Below, piece after piece: positions 53,964 through 62,218 of a DNA stretch of 64,000 nucleotides. The notes below the pieces were generated by a model. The model saw nothing but the letters and a program-made list of their open reading frames with translations, was not told the origin of the DNA and made no database searches. Numbering within the stretch: position 1 is the stretch's first letter; the number at the start of each line of letters is the position of its first letter. The DNA comes from Bradyrhizobium jicamae (lineage in GTDB: Bacteria; Pseudomonadota; Alphaproteobacteria; Rhizobiales; Xanthobacteraceae): contig NZ_LLXZ01000159.1 in the NCBI RefSeq assembly GCF_001440395.1, forward strand, positions 1 to 64,000, given 5' to 3'. Made by a program: the position numbers and the translations under genes.

Positions 53964-54031
53964 GCACTGTAAGCGCGCACTAGCGCCTGATTAGGCTTTG
54001 AAAACTCTCCGCGGCGCCCCAACGGAGCCGG

Positions 54032-54047
54032 TGTTTTGAACCTGACA
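54032..54047 (-). promoter_or_regulatory. NifA site 1 of the sox promoter
   Basis: TGT-TTTGAACCTG-ACA fits TGT-N10-ACA and lies 69 bp upstream of the -24 element. Confidence 0.7.
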
Positions 54048-54059
54048 GGCTTGTGTCCC

Positions 54060-54075
54060 TGTCAGAAATTGGACA
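54060..54075 (-). promoter_or_regulatory. NifA site 2 of the sox promoter
   Basis: TGT-CAGAAATTGG-ACA, a second TGT-N10-ACA match 28 bp from the first, as in tandem NifA binding regions. Confidence 0.65.
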
Positions 54076-54229
54076 TGAGTGGCGCGCTTCGCGCCGCCAG
54101 AAGCACGCGTTTGGGGTTGTGCCGAACGGAACTTGCTCCCTCTCCCTGTCAGGCTTGGTTAGAGGAGCGCGGATCGGAGTTGAAAGAGCCAAGGGGCGTG
54201 GACCAGCGTAAGCGCCAAGCTGATGCCGT

Positions 54230-54805
54230 TCAGGCTTTGAAGTTCCAGGGCATGAGCGCGTCGATCGCAGTGATCGGCCAGCCCTGCGCGATCGGGTCGA
54301 CGGTTTGTGTGAGCCAGGCGTGCGGGTCGACGTCGTTCATCTTCGCGGGTTGCAGGAGCGTGGCGATGGTCGCCCAGGTCCGGCCGCCGCCATGCGACCC
54401 GGCGAAGAGCGCATTTTTCCTCGTAATTGTTGGCGGCCTTATTGCCCGCTCGACGAGGTTCGAGTCGATCTCGATGCGACCGTCGGTCAGGAAGCGTTCG
54501 AGAGCCGCACGCCTCGATAGAGCATAGTGGATCGCCTCAGCGAGCTTGGATTTGTCGGGCAGGCGCGGCAATTCTCTTTCCCACAAGTCGAAGAGGCTCG
54601 AGACGATAGGCGTCGACCTTTCCAGGCGCGCTGCCCGCGTTGCGGGATCCTGGCCGCGGATGTCGGCCTCGTTGCCCATAGCCCAGCCATTGTCGTGACG
54701 GTCTGCGTCGCCAGGTGCGAGCTTTCGTTGACGTGCAGCTCGTAGAATCGCTTCCTGACGTGGGCAAAGCAGGCCGCAAGCCGCACGCCCTCATTGGCGC
54801 CCGCC
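54230..54805 (-). mobile_element. IS66-family transposase remnant
   Basis: The minus strand carries the C-terminal part of an IS66 TnpC transposase: VRLAACFAHVRKRFYELHV in one frame, then after a frame change RGQDPATRAARLERS, LAEAIHYALSRRAALERFL, DSNLVERAIRPPTITRKNAL and HGGGRTWATIATLLQPAK. The N-terminal half and the accompanying TnpA/TnpB genes are missing, and terminal inverted repeats were not found. It lies just upstream of the NifA sites of the sox promoter. Confidence 0.75.
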
Positions 54806-54951
54806 GACTTACACAGTCAAATTACTTCCTGAGCACGAAATGCGTTCTCAGCCAACTGATGAGTCTGAGCCACAGCGGGTAGCTTGACAACATGTGGAAC
54901 GATCAAAGACAGAAGCTGTAAGACCCAGCTGCTCTGTTCCAAGCCAGGGTG

Positions 54952-56442
54952 TCAGACATACTGCACCAATTTCAGGTAATCGTCTGTGAGGACAGGTGAG
55001 CGGATGGAAGAAGCTGCGTCTTGAAGGAAGGTATTCAGAATCCGACTAGCGCGAATGCGGCCTTCGAAAGATAGCCGAGCTGGCGCGCGACTACGGAGAG
55101 TTGCTAACTCGGAACTGACTAGGTCAGCCGCGGCGGCGGCACAATCTGAGGCGGAGAAGCGACCAGTAGACATGACAGCTTGTGCCAGTCCTAGTGTGGT
55201 GAGCCAACCCGCATAGATTAGTACGGCACCGTCTGTCTCATTGAGCCCAGAGAGTTCCTCAATTGCAGCAGCATGGACTGGCGCCGCACCAAGAGACAGA
55301 AAAAGATCGGCTATTTCGTCACGTGTGGCTCTAGAAAGAAGGCAGCGGCCGAGATGTGATAGGAGCGTCTCAGTCGGACCTTCGAAGATACGGAGAATGC
55401 GAGCGTCTCGATAGATTTTAGCTACAGGCGTTCCCTCATCATAACCACGGCCACCTAACAGTTGGACGCATTGATCAGCGACGAGGCCGCACCACTCCGA
55501 CGACAAAACCTTCGTTGCGGACGCAAGGTGGACGTTGGGCGTGCCCTGCGCTGATACAAGTCGGCAGGATGCACCCAGCATTGCCTTCACTACTTCCCGC
55601 CGGAGTACCATCTGCTCAAATAACTGCTCGATGTAGCTGTTCTCAATCATGCGCAGCTTACCTAGTCGACGATGGCTTGCATATGAGGCTGCGACCTGAA
55701 TAGCGCGCTCAAGGGCTCCAAGACCCATAGCAGCCACACCGATACGCCCGCGGTTCATACTAGATGCTGCTGCTCCCCAGCCGTCTTGATCGCGAGAGAG
55801 CACGTAAGCACTCGGCACCTCGACATCCTGGAAGTCCAGAGTATTTTGAATAATGCCACGTAGACCGAGTGTGCGATGCTCGTGCGTGACGTTTAGGCCC
55901 GGCGCCTGCCTATCAACTAGTACACCAACGAACCGACCTTTCGCATCGGGACCAGAGGCTCGCGCAAAGCAAACGATCCAACGAGCCCAGTCAGCGAGGC
56001 CGATCCAAATTTTGCGGCCAGAGATGCGAACTCTATCTTCGTGCAGGAAAGCCGAAGCCTCTATATGCCGCGGGGCAGAGCCAGCTCCAGGCTCCGTCAA
56101 AGCGAAAGCGCAAAGGTCGCCGCGTGTTGCACCCCACATGACATGCCTTTGTTCAGGGATGTGCGGTGCCGCTTCGATGCAGGGCAAGGCCAGGAAGTTA
56201 TGGATGACTAGGGTAGAGGCAGCCGAGACATCGAAGGATGCAGTGGCGGCGATGAGGTCGATGGCCTCTTGCAAGGGAAGAGCTAATCCGCCGTGTTTTG
56301 CTGGTGTAGTGAGCCCGAACAGTCCATGCCTTGCTAATATGCTGTCGCCGCCCCGAACAGGGAGTAAACTTGAGTGTGCATAGCCCCTCGAATTATCTGG
56401 ACAATATAGGGCCATAATGATTGCGCCCGCGCTTCGTGCCAA
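54952..56442 (-). CDS. Acyl-CoA dehydrogenase-family flavoprotein
   Basis: A 496-residue acyl-CoA dehydrogenase-like protein. CAFALTEPGAGSAPRHIEAS is the FAD/substrate motif, ISGRKIWIGLADWARWIVCF follows, and KIYRDARILRIFEGPTETLL contains the catalytic-base region typical of the family. The C-terminus extends by about 100 residues beyond the usual 380-400. The first 30 residues are atypical, and the true start may lie further in. The gene stands alone among remnants, with no acyl-CoA synthetase or electron-transfer flavoprotein beside it, so the substrate cannot be guessed; some members act in specialised-metabolite pathways. Confidence 0.8.
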   Translation of the reverse strand: MARSAGAIIMALYCPDNSRGYAHSSLLPVRGGDSILARHGLFGLTTPAKHGGLALPLQEAIDLIAATASFDVSAASTLVIHNFLALPCIEAAPHIPEQRHVMWGATRGDLCAFALTEPGAGSAPRHIEASAFLHEDRVRISGRKIWIGLADWARWIVCFARASGPDAKGRFVGVLVDRQAPGLNVTHEHRTLGLRGIIQNTLDFQDVEVPSAYVLSRDQDGWGAAASSMNRGRIGVAAMGLGALERAIQVAASYASHRRLGKLRMIENSYIEQLFEQMVLRREVVKAMLGASCRLVSAQGTPNVHLASATKVLSSEWCGLVADQCVQLLGGRGYDEGTPVAKIYRDARILRIFEGPTETLLSHLGRCLLSRATRDEIADLFLSLGAAPVHAAAIEELSGLNETDGAVLIYAGWLTTLGLAQAVMSTGRFSASDCAAAAADLVSSELATLRSRAPARLSFEGRIRASRILNTFLQDAASSIRSPVLTDDYLKLVQYV

Positions 56443-56899
56443 TCATCCCCGTGGCTAGCTCGATTACACATTGGTATAGTGGATGCGAGCCTAGTATGAG
56501 CAGGTTGCTTCTGATCGGAATTATCGCGAGCTCTGCGCGGGCATCACATCAAGATGCTTCTCTTCGATAGGACCTCTCTGAGGAAAACTCTCCCTATAGT
56601 CAGTGACTCCATTCTTCTCAAGAGTCACTCAGAGTCGTTGAGTGGTGATTCGTCCCAAAGAGAGCCTAGGGAGAGGTCCGTCATGCGCCCCATGGCCAGC
56701 AGCGTGAGGCGATGCTCGCTTGAGGGGCGTTCACCGAACGAAAGCACCTTCGTTTTTGGAGGCGCTTCGCGGCCTAGCTAGACATTTTCGGGTCAAGCCG
56801 CTTGATCATCAGTCGGCAGACAGCATCCGCTGCCGGCCAGACATGCAATCGCGAGGGTTTCGATCGCATCAAACGTCATACCGCGACCCCGAGTGAGAG
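56443..56899. other. Intergenic, no supported gene
   Basis: Short frames exist on both strands without family resemblance. A TGGCACG-like -24 motif near 56485-56492 lacks a -12 partner. Confidence 0.3.
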
Positions 56900-57070
56900 C
56901 GCGCCCAATGCAGCAAATTTCATGATCAGTGCTCGCTTGGCAGCAGCATGGCGGTTGCCGTGGTCGGAGGGCTTCTTACCTCGACCGCTCTCAGTCTTCT
57001 CGTAGTCCCCGTCGTATTCACATACGTCGATGGCTTCAAGCGTCGGCTGCGGCAATGGTTCGCCTTTCGG
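56900..57070 (+). pseudogene. RND efflux pump C-terminal fragment
   Basis: MAVAVVGGLLTSTALSLLVV, then PVVFTYVDGFKRRLRQWF: this is the last membrane span and tail of an AcrB/NolG-type RND transporter. A little of the preceding loop (FDRIKRHTATP) seems readable in another frame. About 1,000 residues are missing, so it is a relic. Confidence 0.6.
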
Positions 57071-57332
57071 GCGGCACAGCCAAATTCAGCACGCCGGCGT
57101 CAAGTGCCGAACCACTCACGGAATGATCGATATTCGCCAGTTGAGGGTGAGGGCACTATCCGCAAGCCGTGCTTGCGCAGAGTCTCCCTCACCCCACGTC
57201 GTGAACGAGGCCTGAATCGCTCGGGCGGAAAGAATACTGAAGATGGCGCGCCTTGCATCATCTGGCAGTGTATCCGCTCGCGAAGGACAGGGCCGCTGTG
57301 CCTGCAAGCGGCCGATGTACTAGAACTCTATC

Positions 57333-57503
57333 TCATTCGCAGTCCGGGGCAGGTAAGCAAAAAACCATTATGCAGATTTCACGGAGATCCGGGTGATCCG
57401 CCAGCGGATCGCATACAGGATCATGGTCCTGCGCATTTGCGAAATTGGGCACCGCCGCTGCAAGCGCGACGACGCTCGCAGTCACAAACAACAATTTTTT
57501 CAT
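57333..57503 (-). CDS. Small secreted Cys-containing protein (56 aa)
   Basis: MKKLLFVTASVVALAAAVPN followed by FANAQ is a textbook signal peptide with an A-x-A cleavage site near residue 24. The mature part, about 30 residues, contains four Cys (DPVCDPLAD, EICIMVFC, APDCE) and is acidic. The ribosome-binding site is weak (GGAAAG at 10 nt). It could be a genuine small periplasmic protein or the front end of a longer lost gene. No family recognised. Confidence 0.45.
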   Translation of the reverse strand: MKKLLFVTASVVALAAAVPNFANAQDHDPVCDPLADHPDLREICIMVFCLPAPDCE

Positions 57504-58137
57504 TCGAGCGTCACTTTCCGTAGGTTTGCCTTAGCCGTCCTCCACTTAACAGAGCCAACGCAAAACACAAATCTCACGCTACGTCAGATTTTATCTTGGA
57601 GATTGTTACTCACGTAGGTTTCCGACGGCGTGTTGGGCTCGCTTCCGATCGCGTTCGCGGATCTGGATCTCGACGATTGAAAGCAGGGACTACGGCCGCG
57701 GCAGGTTGAGCCGCGCAACATTCTCATTTACCGCGGCCTGCCATTCCTCTGATGTCGTTTAGTGCTTGATCAGCACTCCAGACGCATCCCGCGCGCTTTG
57801 CGCTGGCAGTGGGTAGCGTTGCTGTGCGTAGCTTATGGCGACGCGGCACAGGCTAATAATCTCGCTGCAACGGAGCAACGCACGTGCCCAGCGTATCGCC
57901 CAACCGAGGCTCCAGAAATTTGAGGCGGTCGACCAGAATAGCGATGGCATCCTCGACGCGGATTCAGCCTACCTGGCAGATACTGCTCAGATCGGCGTTT
58001 GGCCCTCACGGCAGACTAATCCTACGATCTGATATTCAACCTCAGTCTGCGCGGTTTCCAGGCTCTTGCGCGCAATGCCCCCATAGATCATCCCCACCGC
58101 GTGTTCGCATGTTGGATCGAGGCTGAATTACCTCGTT
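57504..58137. other. No supported gene
   Basis: Frames on both strands are short. Some minus-strand segments near 57660-57960 look protein-like in patches (VEDAIAILVDRLKFLEPRL) but change frame, so this is probably debris of an unknown gene. Confidence 0.3.
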
Positions 58138-58410
58138 ATGTCGCGTCTCGCGACGCCTATAGGGTCAGGCATCCTGTAACGTAACCTGCTCATCACAAAG
58201 ACCGCAGTTCTCGTCGGCTACAGTCTCGATGACCCTGACTTCCGTCAAAGTCTGGGCTGTAGTGAAGCAACGGCTAGGAAGGACCCGTCGGCAAGCCTAT
58301 GCAATTGCGGTTGGTGCACAATAGGCTGATGTCGCGCGCTTCGCGCGGCGAGGCGTCACGGTTATTAACCTGCCTCGTGGGAAAAAGAAGTACGGCATCT
58401 TATGGGACAC
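58138..58410 (+). pseudogene. SIR2-like domain fragment
   Basis: KTAVLVGYSLDDPDFRQ is the signature stretch of SIR2_2-type proteins. After a frame change VWAVVKQRLGRTRRQAYAIA continues, then again in another frame RRGVTVINLPRGKKKYGIL. SIR2_2 proteins are NAD-consuming effectors in several anti-phage systems. The catalytic N-terminal half is absent, and an IS4-type remnant abuts the 3' side. Confidence 0.5.
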
Positions 58411-58419
58411 CTCGATCTT

Positions 58420-58780
58420 CCATCTCAAAGCATCCATTCGAGCTTCTCAATGGCGTCGATGCGAGAACCAACAGCCAGGTCGGTGATCAGCTTCCAATCG
58501 ATCTTCTTTCTGTTTTTTCGGCACCCCGCGCTCTTCGGCATGGATCACCGTCAGCGCCAGAGCGGGATAGCGATTCTGCTTTCAGATCGGCGGCCGGATG
58601 CGAATCTTGCGATATCTGATTTGAAGAACGGCCCCGTCGCGATCGCCGTTGCTGTTTCTGACTTCGATGCCATGGCGCACTTTGACAGCGACCTTGTCCA
58701 TTCTCGTCGACAATCGTGTGATCCCCGTCTTCAGCCAGACGGTGGGCCGGATGGGCGGCGATGCGGGCGAGGACATCAAG
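58420..58780 (-). mobile_element. IS4-type (Tn5-like) transposase remnant
   Basis: On the minus strand, pieces of an IS4/Tn5-type transposase can be read across frames: VKVRHGIEVRNSNGDRDG, AVLQIRYRKIRIRPPI, ALALTVIHAEERGVPKKQK, then IDWKLITDLAVGSRIDAIEK. Stops and frame changes show it is dead. It may have caused the truncation of the SIR2 gene. Confidence 0.6.
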
Positions 58781-58962
58781 CCTGCGGGTCGAAGCCGTTC
58801 CTTTTTCGCCGATTATGCGACTGCCCAACTATGCCGAATGGTTTTGGGAGGGCCCGTCGTTTCCGCGTACTTGCGGCTGGTCGAGCGGTCGTCGTCCCGG
58901 CTCAGCTTGGCGTGTTATAGCGCCTCAAGGAAGGCGAGCAGGCGGTCACCACAAAATGCCGT

Positions 58963-59943
58963 TTACGGGGTCGGCATTCGATCAGGTGTATCGACGGTAA
59001 TGCAACCGCTCTTTGCGCGCGACACGCAGGTGCACAGCTTCCCGTTCGTCGCCCGCTCCTCGCTGCTGAAGAACACGTCGCGATGATCGACCGGGGCCGA
59101 CGCCTCCAGGATCGGCAGGATGCACAGGCCACATTCTCCGCGTCGGCAACCGAAGATCATGTCGACGCCGGCGTCTTCAAGCGCGTCCAGTATGGAGCGG
59201 TTGGCAGGAACGTCGACTTCGAGACCCAGTCGGGGAATCCTAATCTTGAACGGCGCGTCCCCAAAGTTGCCAGCATTGCCAAACGTCTCGTAGCGGAGGT
59301 GCGCCACGGGCCTGCCTGCTTCGTACCACAGGCGCCTGACCGCCTCCAACATGCCGAACGGGCCACACACATAGAGCTCGCCGCGCGGATCGAGTTGGGC
59401 GATCTCGCCGGCGATGTCGATGCGCTGTCCCTCTTCATCGACGAAGAGCTGAAGCCGTTCGCCAATATGACGGGCTAACTCGTCTGCGAGCGCCAGATCG
59501 CGGCGGCTGCGCGCGGCATAGAGCAGGCGAAACTTCGCGCCTGCTTGCTTCAGCGCCAGTGCCATCGTGTAGATCGGCGTGATGCCGATGCCGCCGGCAA
59601 GCAGCAGATATTCCGGCTGGCCGTAGCTCAATTCGAAGCTGTTGCTCGGCGCGGAGATCGTAAGCCGTTCGCCCGGCTTGAGGCGCCACATGCCGATAGA
59701 CCCTCCCCGGCTGGACGCGAGCCGTTTGACGGCGATGCGATAGAGTCCGTCCGGACAAGGTCCCACCAGCGAATAGCTCCGAAGCTGCGGCCGGCCGTCA
59801 ATGAGCACAACGACGTCGATGTGGCTGCCGGGCGTTGCGGTGACGAATGCGCGGTCCGCCTCGATTTCGAAGAGAAGGACGTCAGCAGTAAGCTCGCGCG
59901 TGGCGCGAAGGCGCGCGCTAACCCATTCGATCGGCTTGGCCAT
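58963..59943 (-). CDS. vanB: Vanillate demethylase reductase-type oxidoreductase
   Basis: A 326-residue phthalate-dioxygenase-reductase/VanB family protein. ATG 59943 (MAKPIEWVSARL) lies 8 nt after the oxygenase gene. The FMN-binding LRSYSLVGPCPDG is near residue 54, the NAD-binding LLLAGGIGITPIYTMALAL near 115, and the C-terminal plant-type [2Fe-2S] motif CRRGECGLCILP near 268. It passes electrons from NADH to the Rieske oxygenase encoded just upstream. Substrate specificity (vanillate versus another methoxy-aromatic) is not decided by sequence. Confidence 0.9.
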   Translation of the reverse strand: MAKPIEWVSARLRATRELTADVLLFEIEADRAFVTATPGSHIDVVVLIDGRPQLRSYSLVGPCPDGLYRIAVKRLASSRGGSIGMWRLKPGERLTISAPSNSFELSYGQPEYLLLAGGIGITPIYTMALALKQAGAKFRLLYAARSRRDLALADELARHIGERLQLFVDEEGQRIDIAGEIAQLDPRGELYVCGPFGMLEAVRRLWYEAGRPVAHLRYETFGNAGNFGDAPFKIRIPRLGLEVDVPANRSILDALEDAGVDMIFGCRRGECGLCILPILEASAPVDHRDVFFSSEERATNGKLCTCVSRAKSGCITVDTPDRMPTP

Positions 59944-59953
59944 GACTTTTCGC

Positions 59954-61027
59954 TCACTCGGCCGCAACGTTTGCGATCATGCTGGTCTGTTCGTCGGCCA
60001 GCATCCCGTCGATCAGCCGCCGTGCCCAGAGCGCGCCTGCATCGATGTTGAGATCGTAGAAGGGCGAACGCGGGTTCTTCATGATCGCCGCCTGCTGCGC
60101 TTCCAACACCCTGTGATCCTGATCGTAGACGCCCGCTCCGCCATTGACGTGGGCGAGCTGGAGCTCTCTCGTCAATTGCGCATCATTCCTGCGATAATTT
60201 CGGACGAAGTTCCAGAAATAGTGGCAGGTCGTCTCGGTCTCGGGCGTGATCGCCGCCAAGAACGCACCGTTGGCGCCGTGCGAGCGGTCGCCCTGCGGCG
60301 CGCCCGTACCTGTCAGCGCCACGCCGACGTCGCCGACGACGACCGACGGTGCCTGGAACGTCACGATCTGCCAGCGATCGACACGGCCCGGCCGTCCGAG
60401 CTGGCGCGCCCAGAACGGGGGCGGCTCAATGTCGATCATCCAGCGGGTCATCGTCGCCGTGTCGCCAGTGTGGGTCACATCGAAGGGCGCAGCCGTGATC
60501 GCCTCGTCGCCGATGCTGCCAGCATGCACATAAGTCTCGTGCGTGAGGTCCATGAGGTTATCGATCACAAGGCGATAGTCGCATTTCAGCTGATAGAACG
60601 TGCCCCCCTCGCCGACCCATTGCGTGCCGTCGTTCCAGTGAAAATTCGGGATTTTGGCAGGGTCCGCCAGCGCGGGATCACCGGGCCACAACCAGACCAG
60701 GCGATGCCGCTCGGCGACCGGATAGACGCGCACGCAGGCTGACGGATTGATCGTCTTCTGCGCGGGCATGTAGGTGCAGCGGCCGGCCGAATTAAAGACC
60801 AGCCCGTGATAGCCACACATAACGTCATCGCCCTTGAGATGTCCGAGCGACAGCGGCAGCAGCCGGTGCCAACAGGCATCCTCCAGCGCGGCGATCACGC
60901 CGTCGGTGAGCCGGTACAGCACAACGTTCTTGCCGCAGACGGTGCGGGGGGAAAGCTCGCGGCCGATTTCGTGGCACCATGCAGCCGCGTACCAGGCGTT
61001 GAGCGGAAAAGGCTTGGATGCGTTCAT
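59954..61027 (-). CDS. vanA: Rieske aromatic O-demethylase oxygenase, VanA-like
   Basis: A 357-residue Rieske non-haem iron oxygenase. The Rieske ligands are in DACWHRLLPLS (C-x-H near residue 52) and MCGYHGLVF (C-x2-H near 71); the mononuclear iron site is NLMDLTHETYVHAG near 156. The length and pairing with a VanB-type reductase suggest vanillate or a similar lignin-derived methoxy acid, giving formaldehyde as C1 product. A GG-N10-GC element AGGCACG-TCTG-GTGC at 61107-61123 resembles a sigma-54 promoter, without a NifA site. Confidence 0.9.
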   Translation of the reverse strand: MNASKPFPLNAWYAAAWCHEIGRELSPRTVCGKNVVLYRLTDGVIAALEDACWHRLLPLSLGHLKGDDVMCGYHGLVFNSAGRCTYMPAQKTINPSACVRVYPVAERHRLVWLWPGDPALADPAKIPNFHWNDGTQWVGEGGTFYQLKCDYRLVIDNLMDLTHETYVHAGSIGDEAITAAPFDVTHTGDTATMTRWMIDIEPPPFWARQLGRPGRVDRWQIVTFQAPSVVVGDVGVALTGTGAPQGDRSHGANGAFLAAITPETETTCHYFWNFVRNYRRNDAQLTRELQLAHVNGGAGVYDQDHRVLEAQQAAIMKNPRSPFYDLNIDAGALWARRLIDGMLADEQTSMIANVAAE

Positions 61028-61240
61028 GGGTAGTGTCTCTCCCTGGTCCGGTCGATGTTCGCGGGCTTGTCTCAGCCCATTCCAACGGCCTGCGCCTTGC
61101 CGCCCTTGGCACCAGACGTGCCTCGGCGGTCAATCATCACGCTCAGATGATAAACTTGACAATTAGCAAGCCACGCCGCTCCAATTGTTTGCCAATGAGC
61201 TAAAGGCACGGCTAAGCCTACAACCTGACGCGACATTAGA

Positions 61241-61678
61241 TTACCAGACGAACTTCGCGCCGTCCGGCAGTTCGCAGACAAATTCGCCTTGGTTCGCGGC
61301 TTCGGCCGCCCCGGCGGCCAGCTTGGAGGCTCGCACCGTGAGCTTGCCTTCGCGGCTGAGGCTGTGGCGAATGTATTCCGTCACCGGGCGTCCCGAGCTG
61401 TCCACGGTTTGATGCGCATTGGCGAAGCTGATGCCGTTCTGGGCGGTCACCCTGAAGGCACTGATAACCAGCCCGCCCTGCACGGAAGGCCCGGGCTTGC
61501 CGCCATCTACGGTGGTACACCGGTTGAGGTCCAGTATGACCTTCACATTCTTGCCGGCGTGCAGAGCACTGAGCACCTCGGCGTATTTCGGCGAGGGCTC
61601 ATCAGCCTTGGCCATAGTGCTTACGCTTGCAGCCAAAAGCAAGGAAAACAGGATCGACAGGTGTCCGCTGAGCTGCAT
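61241..61678 (-). CDS. virK: VirK-family exported protein
   Basis: A 145-residue protein with a signal peptide (MQLSGHLSILFSLLLAASVS, cleavage near AKA-DE). The mature part ALHAGKNVKVILDLNRCTTV, PGPSVQGGLVISAFRVT and VTEYIRHSLSREGKLTVR matches VirK-type proteins of Agrobacterium and rhizobia, which are exported but whose role is unclear. ATG 61678 follows GGAGAG; an in-frame upstream ATG at 61816 is rejected because it lacks that site and precedes the signal peptide by 46 residues. The family assignment is by motif only. Confidence 0.75.
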   Translation of the reverse strand: MQLSGHLSILFSLLLAASVSTMAKADEPSPKYAEVLSALHAGKNVKVILDLNRCTTVDGGKPGPSVQGGLVISAFRVTAQNGISFANAHQTVDSSGRPVTEYIRHSLSREGKLTVRASKLAAGAAEAANQGEFVCELPDGAKFVW

Positions 61679-61873
61679 ATGCTCTTCTCTCCACACTTGA
61701 ACCACAGGCTGCGCAAGCGCCAACTTGCCCGATGTCGTATCGCAAACAGCTTCGTGGATTCCAGACATCGGGCATGTTCGCCTCGCGACAACTACACGTG
61801 TCGCAACCGCGCGCAAGTGGTGGCGAAGGCTAATCTAACGTCACAAACTCGTACGTAAGGTTTGCGAAGTGGC

Positions 61874-61888
61874 GTCACAATTTGTGAC
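61874..61888. promoter_or_regulatory. Perfect inverted repeat, possible operator
   Basis: GTCACAA-T-TTGTGAC, two 7-bp arms around one base, in the gap between virK and the small gene at 61978. The form resembles binding sites of dimeric regulators; it is about 195 nt upstream of the virK start. Confidence 0.4.
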
Positions 61889-61977
61889 ACCCTCTCCACT
61901 ATTTGGTCCAGCGGTTGCAGCGCCGAAAGGACGAGCGGCGCTCAAACACGCGATCGGCTGGTCTTGCCGTCATTGGG

Positions 61978-62178
61978 TCATCCCGCTTTTCCGGAGGTGC
62001 CGAAATGTTGCGCGAGCAGTTGCTCGGGCGTTTCGGTCATCTCGATGCGCTGGGGGTCGCCGCCGACAAACGCGAGCACGGTGCGATTTCCGTCGCGCCA
62101 CATGCTGCCGACGAGCGCGATGTTGATGTGGATGGTCTGCCCCGTTTCGAATCGCGTGCATTTGATCCAAAACCGCAT
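61978..62178 (-). CDS. Small hypothetical protein (66 aa)
   Basis: MRFWIKCTRFETGQTIHINI begins a compact beta-rich protein with MWRDGNRTVLAFVGGDPQRI and ETPEQLLAQHFGTSGKAG. GGAGGGGGAG lies just before ATG 62178. It follows metE by 40 nt on the same strand and could be co-transcribed. I believe similar proteins occur in other bradyrhizobia, but no function is known to me. Confidence 0.7.
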   Translation of the reverse strand: MRFWIKCTRFETGQTIHINIALVGSMWRDGNRTVLAFVGGDPQRIEMTETPEQLLAQHFGTSGKAG

Positions 62179-62218
62179 GGCTCCCCCTCCTTCGATCCGG
62201 GACAGTCGAACGCCGCCG

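Noticed and set aside
52112..54022. A 636-codon open frame as one long SoxB-like protein
   Set aside because: Only the part after 53389 is SoxB, and GGAGG stands before that ATG. Upstream the same frame reads antiphase through the DAO-family remnant and lacks family features.
61107..61123. NifA-controlled promoter for vanAB
   Set aside because: The -24 block AGGCACG is good and the spacing is right, but the -12 box is GTGC and no TGT-N10-ACA site is present; kept only as a remark under vanA.
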